6,780 nt of DNA from Deltaproteobacteria bacterium (GTDB taxonomy: Bacteria > Desulfobacterota > DSM-4660 > Desulfatiglandales > Desulfatiglandaceae), in NCBI GenBank assembly GCA_029932035.1, contig JAOZQV010000206.1, positions 1 through 6,780 of the forward strand, given 5' to 3'. Numbering within the stretch: position 1 is the stretch's first letter; the number at the start of each line of letters is the position of its first letter. Below the pieces are notes generated by a model. It was not told the origin of the DNA. It worked only from the letters and a program-made list of their open reading frames with translations, and searched no databases. The translations under genes and the position numbers were made by a program. Below, one piece after another: positions 1-6,763 of the stretch.

Positions 1-2
1 TG

Positions 3-680
3 ATATTCGGGTCTGAACGATCCAGCGATGCCATGAAAAACCGGATACGTGATCTGTTGGGCTTAGAACATACGTTTGATATACCGGGCATGACAGAGCT
101 TTATGGCCCGGGCACGGGATTGGATTGTATCTACCATACGGGGATTCACTACTGGGCTGATTATTATATTTTGGAGATCTTGGATCCGGACACACTTGAC
201 CCTGTCTCCGAGGGTGAGACCGGAGAAATGGTAGTGACTACCTTAGAGAAGGAAGGCGTTCCTCTGATTCGTTACCGGACCAGGGATCTTACTAAGATGA
301 TACCGGGGCAATGCCCCTGCGGTTCCATACTCCCGAGGCACGATCGTATTTTAGGACGTTCCGATGACATGATTATCTTCAGGGCGGTAAATATCTATCC
401 CGGCCAGGTCGATCATGTTCTATCCGGGGTTGAAGGGATCGGAAGCGAATACCAGATCCTATTAGACAGGAAGGCGGATGGCCGGGACTATATGACGCTC
501 AAGGTGGAACGGGCGCAGGGGGTTGACCCGAGCCAGGATCCTGAATTGAGCCGGAAGATAGGCGGAGAAATTAAGAAACAGATCATGGTGAGCGCTGATG
601 TGGAGCTTGTGGAATACGGTTCCCTGCCCAGGTCAGAGAGGAAAAGCAAGAGGGTTTTTGACAACCGTGACAATTGTTAA
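3..680 (+). CDS. Phenylacetate-CoA ligase-like (PaaK family) adenylate-forming enzyme, 3' part only
   Basis: This is the C-terminal half (225 residues) of an ATP-dependent acyl/aryl-CoA ligase that would activate a carboxylic acid through an acyl-adenylate in the cytoplasm. The frame is open from base 3 and reads IFGSERSSDAM before the first in-frame ATG at 33. Those residues match the PaaK family, so ATG 33 is internal and the true start lies upstream of the window. Visible motifs are the adenylate-binding GMTELYGPG, the RYRTRDL segment, a CPCG motif at about 311-322, the hinge GRSDDM, and AVNIYP where PaaK proteins usually have GVN(I/V)FP. The A10 region LPRSERKSKRVFD keeps the likely catalytic Lys (codon 642-644), but the preceding Gly usual in the family is Arg. 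It ends 15 nt before the molybdoenzyme FAD subunit, so the two are probably co-transcribed. Family assignment is firm. The substrate is unknown: phenylacetate, indoleacetate and other aryl acids are possible, and some family members act on coenzyme F420. Confidence 0.9.
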   Translation: MFGSERSSDAMKNRIRDLLGLEHTFDIPGMTELYGPGTGLDCIYHTGIHYWADYYILEILDPDTLDPVSEGETGEMVVTTLEKEGVPLIRYRTRDLTKMIPGQCPCGSILPRHDRILGRSDDMIIFRAVNIYPGQVDHVLSGVEGIGSEYQILLDRKADGRDYMTLKVERAQGVDPSQDPELSRKIGGEIKKQIMVSADVELVEYGSLPRSERKSKRVFDNRDNC

Positions 681-684
681 TAAT

Positions 685-688
685 GAGG
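685..688 (+). promoter_or_regulatory. Ribosome binding site of the FAD subunit gene
   Basis: GAGG lies 7 nt before ATG 696 and supports that start. No room is left for a separate promoter between this gene and the ligase. Confidence 0.6.
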
Positions 689-695
689 TATTGAG

Positions 696-1562
696 ATGAT
701 TGATTATGATTACCTACGGCCTGATAATTTGGAAGAGGTCCTTGGCCTTTTGAAAGAGCATGGCCCAAAGGCTACTCTGATTGCCGGGGGGACCGATGTG
801 ATGGTCAAAATCAGGAACACTAAAAAGGCCCCGGAGGTCCTGGTTTCCATACGGGGGCTAAAGGACCTCAGATATATTGAGAAGAAGAAGGATTATCATA
901 TCGGGGCCCTGACAACGCACAGGATGTTGGAACAGTCGGAACTAATCAGAACCGAACTGTCTGCCCTGCATGACGGCGCCTCCCGGGTGGGTTCAGTCCA
1001 GGTCAGAAACGTTGCTACCGTTGGCGGAAATATCTGCAACGCAGCGCCCTCCGCAGATACTGCCGGACCACTCCTGGTCCTCGATGCCATTGTTTTTATG
1101 GAAGGTCCGGAGGGAAAACGGAGCGTGCCCATAACCGAGTTCTTTACAAGTACATACAAAACAGTCTTAAAAAAAGACGAAGTCCTTACCGAGATTAAAA
1201 TACCCGGTGAGATGGAGCATTTCGGGAGCGCCTACTGGAAGCATTCCAGAAGGAAGGCCATGAATCTCCCTATATTGGGCATTGCAGTTTCCCTCAAGTT
1301 GGAGGGTGAGATAATTTCAGATGTGAGAATTGCCTTGACAGTGGCAGCCCCAACGCCGGTCAGGGCTTACAAGGCCGAAGATTTCTTGAAGGGAAAGCCC
1401 TTGAGCGATGAGGCGTTAAACGAGGCAGGTAAGATAGCGGCATCAACCGAATGCTGCTCCCTGAGAGACAGCCTGAGGGGCGAGGCATGGTATCGCGCGG
1501 AGATCATAGAGGTCTATGTCCCGCGGATGGCGAAGTTGGCGGCTGAAAGGAGATCAAAATGA
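696..1562 (+). CDS. FAD-binding (medium) subunit of a xanthine dehydrogenase-family molybdenum hydroxylase
   Basis: This 288-residue protein is the flavoprotein subunit (CoxM/HcrB/NdhF type). It passes electrons between the [2Fe-2S] clusters of the small subunit and an external acceptor or donor. The FAD pyrophosphate-binding motif AGGTDVMVKIR is at residues 30-40. The second FAD motif VRNVATVGGNICNAAPSAD is at 103-121. The C-terminal CO dehydrogenase flavoprotein domain ends in SLRDSLRGEAWYR (about 255-267). The length is usual for the plain family (about 280-300). HcrB of 4-hydroxybenzoyl-CoA reductase carries an extra loop of about 40 residues with four cysteines binding [4Fe-4S]. No such loop is present: the only cysteines are C114, C253 and C254. 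The stop overlaps the next start as ATGA, which points to translational coupling. The family is certain; substrate and electron acceptor cannot be read from the sequence. Confidence 0.95.
   Translation: MIDYDYLRPDNLEEVLGLLKEHGPKATLIAGGTDVMVKIRNTKKAPEVLVSIRGLKDLRYIEKKKDYHIGALTTHRMLEQSELIRTELSALHDGASRVGSVQVRNVATVGGNICNAAPSADTAGPLLVLDAIVFMEGPEGKRSVPITEFFTSTYKTVLKKDEVLTEIKIPGEMEHFGSAYWKHSRRKAMNLPILGIAVSLKLEGEIISDVRIALTVAAPTPVRAYKAEDFLKGKPLSDEALNEAGKIAASTECCSLRDSLRGEAWYRAEIIEVYVPRMAKLAAERRSK
1546..1553 (+). promoter_or_regulatory. Ribosome binding site of the [2Fe-2S] subunit gene, inside the FAD subunit gene
   Basis: AAAGGAGA precedes ATG 1559 by about 6 nt and lies in the last codons of the upstream gene. 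With the 4-nt ATGA overlap it suggests coupled translation and matched subunit amounts. Confidence 0.7.
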
Positions 1563-2032
1563 AAAAGGTATCAGTTTCATTTACCCTGAATGGGGATAGT
1601 GTCAAGGCCGAGGTGCCGGCGACCTGGACGCTCTTAAAGACTTTGCGCGAATACTTTGAGCTGACAGGCGCAAAGGAAGGATGCGGCGTGGGAGAGTGCG
1701 GGGCCTGTACGGTGATTATGGATGGAGAGGCAATTAATTCATGCCTCTGTCCCATCCCTGAAGTTGAGGGCAGATCAGTTACCACGATCGAGGGGCTGGC
1801 TGATGAGGACGGTTCCCTGCACCCCCTTCAGGACGCATTCCTTAAAAATAATGGGGTTCAGTGCGGATTTTGCACATCCGGGATGATCATGTCTTCAAAG
1901 GCGCTCTTAGATCAGAATCCTGATCCGACCGAAGACGACATCAGAACAACTATTGCAGGTAATTTCTGCCGTTGCACCGGATATGTGCAGATTGTCGAGT
2001 CTGTAGAAATGGCCGCAAAGGAGGGCAAATAG
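1559..2032 (+). CDS. [2Fe-2S] iron-sulfur (small) subunit of the molybdenum hydroxylase
   Basis: This 157-residue protein is the electron-transfer subunit (CoxS/HcrC/NdhS type), carrying two [2Fe-2S] clusters that link the molybdenum site to FAD. The N-terminal plant-ferredoxin-like domain has cluster ligands C42, C47, C50 and C62 (GCGVGECGACTV, then NSC). The C-terminal four-helix domain has C102, C105, C137 and C139 (QCGFCTSGM and CRCTGY). Q101, just before C102, is the conserved Gln that contacts the pterin cofactor in this family. All eight ligands are present and the length is typical (150-170), so the subunit looks fully functional. C64 is an extra cysteine. No Tat or Sec signal is visible, which fits a cytoplasmic enzyme. 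Its stop lies 2 nt before the first candidate start of the molybdenum subunit. The call is very secure. Confidence 0.97.
   Translation: MKKVSVSFTLNGDSVKAEVPATWTLLKTLREYFELTGAKEGCGVGECGACTVIMDGEAINSCLCPIPEVEGRSVTTIEGLADEDGSLHPLQDAFLKNNGVQCGFCTSGMIMSSKALLDQNPDPTEDDIRTTIAGNFCRCTGYVQIVESVEMAAKEGK
2017..2025 (+). promoter_or_regulatory. Ribosome binding site for ATG 2035 of the Mo subunit
   Basis: AAAGGAGGG includes GGAGG at 2020-2024, which is 10 nt before ATG 2035. A second site, GGAGGAG at 2037-2043, could serve ATG 2047 with a spacer of 5 nt after its GGAGG. The two sites leave the start ambiguous by four codons. Confidence 0.55.
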
Positions 2033-2034
2033 AA

Positions 2035-4434
2035 ATGGAGGAGAAAATGCCTGATCATCTCTTTGTGGGAAAAAGCATTCCAAGAACAATTGAAACGGAT
2101 AAGGTGACCGGTAAGGCAGTTTATATTGACGACCTGAAACGTCCCGGTATGCTTTACGGGAAAATACTTTACAGCAAACATGCCCATGCAAAAATCAAGA
2201 GTATAGACACTTCTAAGGCGGAAAAACTTGAGGGCGTGAGGGCCGTCCTGACCGGTCGGGATATTCCGGACGTAAGGGTCGGATTCCTGAAGGATCAAAC
2301 CGTACTCAAGAGGGATGTGGTTCGTCAGTTCAAGGACGAGGTGGCGGCAGTTGCAGCTATCAGACCGGAGATCGCGGCGGAAGCAATTGATCTTATCAAA
2401 GTTGAGTATGAGAAATTACCAGGGGTGTTTGACCCCTTTGAGGCCATGAAGCAAGGATCGCCCCTTGTCCACGAGGTAGACGCAAGGGGGAGGCCCATCA
2501 AGAGCAACATCCTTCCATTGCCATGGAAATTTGAGGTTGGGGATATCGAACAGGCCCGAAAAGATTCGGCCTACATATCAAAGGACACTGTCAGCACCAC
2601 ATGGGTAAACCAGTGCTGCATGGGGACGAGCGGTTGTATTGCCGAGTTTGACCAGAACAACAATCTGACGCTGTACGATCAAACCAATGTCATCTTTGGA
2701 CACATCGGGAGGATTACAGAATATTTTTCTCAAATCGGCCTTCGCGGAAAAAAGATCCGGGTGGTCAATCCGGTTGTGGGAGGAAGCTTTGGAACCAAGT
2801 TAGATACAGACATCTATGAATTTATCGCCATCCAACTTGCCCTCAAAACCAGAAAACCGGTCAAGATACTCTTTGACAGGGAGGAGGAATTTCAGGCATT
2901 ACCACCGAGACAGCCTGCTGTGTTTACCATTGAACAGGGATGTGACAAGGAAGGGATACTCACCTTCAGATACTGCGAAGCGGTCTTGGATAACGGCTCA
3001 TACACCTCCTGGGGGGCTACCACCCCGTCGGTGATGATTATGCCCATGTCTTCCCTCTATCGGGTCCCCAACGTCTATTTTAAGGCCACCTGCGTATACA
3101 CCAATAATATCTATGCCCAGGCCATGCGGGGATACGGCAATCCCCAGGCCACCTTTGCCGTTGAGACCTCAATGGATACCTTAGCCGAAGAGGCCGGAAT
3201 TGATCCGGCGGAATTCAGGCTGATCAACCGCAACCGGTCGGGTGATGATACCCCCATGAAATTAAGAATTACCTCATGCGGTCTCGAGGAATGCATTACG
3301 GCCGTAAAGGAGAAGCTCAACTGGGATGATAAAAAGGGGAAGCAGAAGGGCAGGGGGGTGGGCATGGCCTCCCTTATTCATGTTGCCGGTGGCGCCAGGG
3401 TCACTAAGTCGGACGGCCACGGTATGATGATCAAACTTGATGAATATGGGCACGTGGACGTAATCGAAAGCGGAACAGATCAGGGCCAGGGTTCTCCAAC
3501 GGTCATCTCCCAAATCGTTGCAGAGGCGTTAGGGGTCAGACCCGAGGATATTTTCCTGACCTTTGGGGATACTGCGCTTGCCCTGTGGGATGCGGGGACC
3601 CACGCCAGCCGTCATACATTTATGGCGGGCAATGCGGCAATAGGGGCCTGTGCAAAGGCTAAGAGGCAGATCCTTGAGATGGCGGTGGAGCAGATGCCCA
3701 AGATTATTAAGGGGGGCTTTAAGCGGAAAAAGAGAAAGGACCCCGAGTTTGTGGAGCCGGACCTGGATTTTGGTTTGATAGCAAACCCGGAGGATTTAGA
3801 TATCAGAGACAGGATGATTTTCCCCAAAAAAGATCCTGATCATCCCTACTTTAAGCTGCCTTTGACGCAGATCCTGCAAAATGGCCTGCACGTGGGGACC
3901 GGACAGAGTAAGGTGGTGATGGCCGAGGAGTTTTATGACCCACCCACGGAGATGCTAAATTGGGAAATGAAGGGAAACCTGTCCATGACCTATGCCTTTG
4001 GGACCTGTGGCGTTGAGGTGGGGGTGGATGAACAGACTGGAGAGGTTAAGATCCTGAAACTTGTTTCGGCCCACGATGTGGGAAAGGCCATGAATCCAAC
4101 CCTTTTATTAGGCCAGATCTACGGCGCCGCCTACACAGGCGTGGGCTATGCCCTGACAGAGGAGATAAAGGTGCGCAATGGGAGGGTTATGAATCCCAGT
4201 TTTCGCGATTACCAGATGCTTACGGCCATGGACGTCGTCCCGATTGAACCGGTTGTCATTGAACCGATAGATGAGGCAGGACCCTACGGAGCAAAGGGTG
4301 TGGGCGAACCAGGTCTCGTACCCACAGCCCCGGCCATCGCCAATGCAGTGTACGACGCCATCGGTATTCGTATCACAGATCTCCCGATCACTCCGGAAAA
4401 GATATTGACTGCTCTTAAAGAGAGAAAAGTGTGA
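2035..4434 (+). CDS. Molybdopterin-binding catalytic (large) subunit of a xanthine dehydrogenase-family enzyme
   Basis: This 799-residue protein is the subunit that binds molybdopterin cytosine dinucleotide and hydroxylates (or reductively dehydroxylates) the substrate. The N-terminal hammerhead domain contains DKVTGKAVYIDDL at 22-34. Cofactor motifs follow: GGSFGTK (249-255), MRGYGNPQ (364-371), TDQGQGS (481-487), FGTCGVEVGVD (655-665), HDVGKAMNP (680-688) and KGVGEPG (754-760). E758 matches the catalytic Glu (E1261 of bovine xanthine oxidase). It is not form I CO dehydrogenase, because the AYXCSFR loop is replaced by AMRGYGN. Other pocket residues differ: Y367 replaces the Phe of RGFG, Leu stands where xanthine oxidase has E802, and the segment QCCMGTSG (193-200) lacks the usual conserved Glu. 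A basic stretch KRKKRK is at 563-568. ATG 2035 and ATG 2047 are both plausible starts; an in-frame ATG at 1972 lies inside the upstream gene and is unlikely. The last codons and stop are part of a heptamer repeat. The family is secure and the substrate unknown; a 4-hydroxybenzoyl-CoA reductase-like role is the main alternative. Confidence 0.95.
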   Translation: MEEKMPDHLFVGKSIPRTIETDKVTGKAVYIDDLKRPGMLYGKILYSKHAHAKIKSIDTSKAEKLEGVRAVLTGRDIPDVRVGFLKDQTVLKRDVVRQFKDEVAAVAAIRPEIAAEAIDLIKVEYEKLPGVFDPFEAMKQGSPLVHEVDARGRPIKSNILPLPWKFEVGDIEQARKDSAYISKDTVSTTWVNQCCMGTSGCIAEFDQNNNLTLYDQTNVIFGHIGRITEYFSQIGLRGKKIRVVNPVVGGSFGTKLDTDIYEFIAIQLALKTRKPVKILFDREEEFQALPPRQPAVFTIEQGCDKEGILTFRYCEAVLDNGSYTSWGATTPSVMIMPMSSLYRVPNVYFKATCVYTNNIYAQAMRGYGNPQATFAVETSMDTLAEEAGIDPAEFRLINRNRSGDDTPMKLRITSCGLEECITAVKEKLNWDDKKGKQKGRGVGMASLIHVAGGARVTKSDGHGMMIKLDEYGHVDVIESGTDQGQGSPTVISQIVAEALGVRPEDIFLTFGDTALALWDAGTHASRHTFMAGNAAIGACAKAKRQILEMAVEQMPKIIKGGFKRKKRKDPEFVEPDLDFGLIANPEDLDIRDRMIFPKKDPDHPYFKLPLTQILQNGLHVGTGQSKVVMAEEFYDPPTEMLNWEMKGNLSMTYAFGTCGVEVGVDEQTGEVKILKLVSAHDVGKAMNPTLLLGQIYGAAYTGVGYALTEEIKVRNGRVMNPSFRDYQMLTAMDVVPIEPVVIEPIDEAGPYGAKGVGEPGLVPTAPAIANAVYDAIGIRITDLPITPEKILTALKERKV

Positions 4435-4462
4435 AGTGTAAAGTGTAAAGTGTAAAGTTTAA
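4428..4462 (+). repeat. Five tandem heptamers (AGTGTAA type) spanning the Mo subunit stop codon
   Basis: The units are AGTGTGA, then AGTGTAA three times, then AGTTTAA, perfectly in a 7-base phase. The first unit contains the last base of a Lys codon, the final Val codon and the TGA stop. It is the left arm of the mirrored array described for 4490-4517. Confidence 0.9.
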
Positions 4463-4489
4463 ATTGGAATTTTCCCTATTCTTAACTTT

Positions 4490-4517
4490 AGGCACTCCAA
4501 ACTCGTAACTTCAAACT
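4490..4517 (-). repeat. Inverted right arm: four degenerate heptamers ending in ACT
   Basis: On the + strand the units AGGCACT, CCAAACT, CGTAACT and TCAAACT all end in ACT at exact 7-base steps. On the - strand they read AGTTTGA, AGTTACG, AGTTTGG, AGTGCCT. That is the same AGT-N4 pattern as the left arm at 4428-4462, in opposite orientation. The units are degenerate, so this is a pattern call rather than an exact repeat. Confidence 0.6.
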
Positions 4518-4536
4518 TGGGAGACCAGCACCTATC

Positions 4537-4544
4537 AAGGAGGT
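4537..4544 (+). promoter_or_regulatory. Strong ribosome binding site of the HyuA gene
   Basis: AAGGAGGT is a full match to the anti-Shine-Dalgarno consensus. Its GGAGG ends 5 nt before ATG 4549, which fixes the HyuA start and predicts efficient translation. Confidence 0.8.
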
Positions 4545-4548
4545 CTGA

Positions 4549-6642
4549 ATGAGTGATAAATTTTACCGGCTGGGCTGTGACATTGGCGGCACCTTCACCG
4601 ACTTTGTGCTGCTCAATGACCGGACAGGCGAAATACAGATAAACAAGTGTCTGACTACGCCGAGTGATCCCTCGGACGCGGTGGGGCAGGGCATACGACA
4701 GTTAGAAGATGTTACCCCGGATTTTGTTCAGGGCTTAGATGAAGTGATCCATGGCACCACCTTAGTCATCAATTCCATCATCGAAAGAAAGGGCGCCAAA
4801 ACCGGGTTGATTACAACCAAAGGGTTCAGGGATGTCCTGGAACTCGGGAGGGAAATCCGGTATGCCCCATATGACGTATTTGCGGAATTTCCCGAACCGT
4901 TGGTCCTTAGACGGTTTCGCTTGGAGGTGGATGAAAGGGTCCGAAGCGACGGCACTGTCATCAAACCCTTAGATCGGGATGAAGCGAGAGACGTGGTGCG
5001 CAGGCTCATTGATATGGGCGTGGATTCGATTGCCGTCTGCCTGCTTAACTCGTTTGAATATCCGTCCCACGAACTGATGATTAAGGAGATAATAGAGGAA
5101 GAGGCCCCTGAGATCTCCGTCTCCATCTCATACGAAGTCCTGCCCCAGATCAGGGAATATGAGAGGACTAGCACCACGGTCACGAACGCTTACGTCAAAC
5201 CCTTGACCGGCCGCTACCTCTCTAAGCTTTCAGACAGGCTGGCATCGATCGGCTTTGAGGGAAAACTCTTCATTATGCTGTCCAGCGGGGGCATCACATC
5301 GGTTGAAACGGCGGCTGAGTTCCCAGTCCGGATCATCGAGTCAGGCCCCACGGCCGCTGTCATATCCGGTCAGTACTATGGGAAGCTGTTCAATATCCCC
5401 GATATGTTCTGTTTTGATATGGGTGGCACCACGGCCAAGTCGTGCCTGATCCAGAAGGGGGTGGCCGGGGTAGTCCCCACCTTTGAGGTGGGCCGGGTCC
5501 AGAGGTTCATGAAGGGGAGTGGCCTGACCATCCAGGTACCGGTCGTTGACCTCATGGAGATCGGGGCCGGGGGCGGAAGTATAGCAAAGGTGAGCAAGAT
5601 GGGCACCCTGCAGGTCGGACCGGAAAGTTCAGGGGCTGACCCCGGTCCCATATGTTACGGTCGCGGGGGAACTGAACCGGGCATAACCGATGCAGATCTG
5701 TTGCTGGGCTATCTCGATGAAAACTACTTCTTAGGCGGGGAGATGAAATTAGACCGGGAGGCGGCCAGACGCGGTATCGAAGAAAAGATCGCCCAGCCCT
5801 TAGGGGTCTCATTTATCCAGGCCGTCTGGGGCATCCATGACCTCATCAACGAAACGATGGCCGGGGCTGCCAAGACCCATATCGCCGAAAAGGGCGGCAA
5901 CCCCAAGATCGTGACTGTTGCGGCCTTTGGTGGGGCCGGTCCGGTTCATGCCTATGGGTTAGCCAAAAAATTGGGAGCGCCAAGGATCCTGGTTCCGCCC
6001 AATGCGGGCGTGGGTTCGGCGCTCGGTTTCTTTACCGCCCCCAGGGCCTTCGATATGGTTAGAAGTCATAAGGTCGCCCTGAAAGAGGCGGATTTCAGTG
6101 AAATCGAAAAGATCTATCAGGAGATGGAGGCCGAAGGGGCAAAGACGCTCCAGAAATCGGGCGAAGCGGAAGATATCAGATTCGAGCGTTCCGTGGATGC
6201 CCGCTTCGTAGGCCAGGGTTCCGAGACCACTGTGGCTATACCGGAAAAAAGCTTTACTGATGTAAACAGGGAAGATGTTAGAAACCGCTTTGACGAGACC
6301 TATAAAAGACTCTACGGCAGGACCTATCCTGATTCCCCTGTGGAGTTTATCAATTTTAGGATACGGGCCAGCCTGCCTGAACGGCTCTTGCAGTTGCCCA
6401 AGATCGATCCCGCTGATAAAGGGACCTCCCTCGATGATGCGGTCAAAGGCCAACGCCAGGCATATTCCGGGATTGTCAAGGACTTCATTCCATACACGGT
6501 TTATGACCGGTACAAACTCTTCCCGGGTGCGAAATTCCAGGGTCCGGCCATTATCGAAGAAAGGGAATCCACGGTTATTGTCGGGGAAGATGCCTCTGTC
6601 TCTGTGGATGAGTATGGATTTTTGTGGATTGAATTTTTTTGA
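4549..6642 (+). CDS. Hydantoinase/5-oxoprolinase family A subunit (HyuA-like)
   Basis: This 697-residue protein belongs to the HyuA family of ATP-dependent enzymes that open cyclic amides (hydantoins, 5-oxoproline, lactams). Relatives are the acetone and acetophenone carboxylase subunits. The N-terminal domain has the actin-like phosphate motif DIGGTFTDF (11-19) and HGTT (68-71). The hydantoinase A domain has SSGG (245-248), ESGPTAA (264-270), the second nucleotide motif DMGGTTAKS (290-298), ADPGP (363-367), GRGGTEPGITDAD (371-383), and FGGAGPVHAYG (460-470). The C-terminal domain carries GPAIIEERESTVIV. The length is usual for the family (about 680-720) and no core motif is missing. Such subunits normally need a HyuB partner, which is absent here and would lie downstream. 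Next to a molybdenum hydroxylase, opening a lactam formed by that enzyme is a plausible role (inference); carboxylation of a ketone is the alternative. The extreme C-terminus (EFF, stop) merges into a GACAGGATTA repeat. Confidence 0.93.
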   Translation: MSDKFYRLGCDIGGTFTDFVLLNDRTGEIQINKCLTTPSDPSDAVGQGIRQLEDVTPDFVQGLDEVIHGTTLVINSIIERKGAKTGLITTKGFRDVLELGREIRYAPYDVFAEFPEPLVLRRFRLEVDERVRSDGTVIKPLDRDEARDVVRRLIDMGVDSIAVCLLNSFEYPSHELMIKEIIEEEAPEISVSISYEVLPQIREYERTSTTVTNAYVKPLTGRYLSKLSDRLASIGFEGKLFIMLSSGGITSVETAAEFPVRIIESGPTAAVISGQYYGKLFNIPDMFCFDMGGTTAKSCLIQKGVAGVVPTFEVGRVQRFMKGSGLTIQVPVVDLMEIGAGGGSIAKVSKMGTLQVGPESSGADPGPICYGRGGTEPGITDADLLLGYLDENYFLGGEMKLDREAARRGIEEKIAQPLGVSFIQAVWGIHDLINETMAGAAKTHIAEKGGNPKIVTVAAFGGAGPVHAYGLAKKLGAPRILVPPNAGVGSALGFFTAPRAFDMVRSHKVALKEADFSEIEKIYQEMEAEGAKTLQKSGEAEDIRFERSVDARFVGQGSETTVAIPEKSFTDVNREDVRNRFDETYKRLYGRTYPDSPVEFINFRIRASLPERLLQLPKIDPADKGTSLDDAVKGQRQAYSGIVKDFIPYTVYDRYKLFPGAKFQGPAIIEERESTVIVGEDASVSVDEYGFLWIEFF

Positions 6643-6659
6643 CAGGATTAACAGGATTA
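6641..6659 (+). repeat. GACAGGATTAACAGGATTA repeat, left member of an inverted pair
   Basis: CAGGAT occurs at 6643-6648 and 6652-6657, a 9-base step. The repeat begins within the HyuA TGA stop (6640-6642) and follows a T-run. From memory, similar CAGGATTAACAGGATT elements are common between genes in environmental anaerobe genomes; I could not verify that here. Confidence 0.75.
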
Positions 6660-6699
6660 CCATGATTTCTTTATACAGAGACCGTCAAATAGCTAAGTT

Positions 6700-6739
6700 A
6701 TTAACCGCTTAACTACTCAACCATTCAACCACTTAACGA
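6700..6739 (+). repeat. Five degenerate octamers (CTTAACCA type)
   Basis: ATTAACCG, CTTAACTA, CTCAACCA, TTCAACCA and CTTAACGA follow each other in exact 8-base phase, sharing T at position 2 and AAC at positions 4-6. This periodicity is unlike the codon pattern of the genes and lies outside any of them. Confidence 0.75.
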
Positions 6740-6763
6740 GGTCTGTCATAATTGATATCCAGT

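Larger units (their letters stand above)
4435..4548. other. 114-nt intergenic region with a mirrored heptamer element
   Basis: This AT-rich gap separates the molybdoenzyme genes from the HyuA gene. It holds the heptamer left arm, a centre of about 27 nt (4463-4489, containing GGAATTTTCCC), the inverted right arm (4490-4517), and then the HyuA ribosome binding site. I see no convincing sigma-70 promoter and no GC-rich hairpin with a T-tract. Whether HyuA is transcribed separately is therefore open. Confidence 0.7.

Noticed and set aside
33..680. ATG 33 as the true start of the ligase gene
   Set aside because: The frame is open to the window edge and the residues before ATG 33 match the family, so the gene is simply cut by the window.
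1972..2034. Upstream ATG 1972 as start of the molybdenum subunit
   Set aside because: It lies 61 bases inside the [2Fe-2S] subunit gene over its CRCTGY motif, adds residues without family similarity, and has no good ribosome binding site; ATG 2035 or 2047 fits better.
2035..4434. Form I CO dehydrogenase large subunit (CoxL)
   Set aside because: The diagnostic AYXCSFR active-site loop is absent; the equivalent segment reads AMRGYGN.
4428..4517. CRISPR array
   Set aside because: The units are only 7 bases with no spacers, so the pattern is a tandem microrepeat, not repeat-spacer structure.
5959..6663. Long antisense open frame (234 residues) opposite the HyuA 3' half
   Set aside because: It is fully opposite a well-conserved HyuA coding region, shows no recognisable domain, and looks like a by-product of codon composition.
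6275..6712. A + strand frame of 145 residues overlapping the HyuA end
   Set aside because: It is an out-of-frame shadow of HyuA running into the repeat region, without a ribosome binding site or family motifs.
6690..6715. Rho-independent terminator after HyuA
   Set aside because: The inverted repeat is AT-rich with a mismatch, has a 10-base loop and is not followed by a T-tract.
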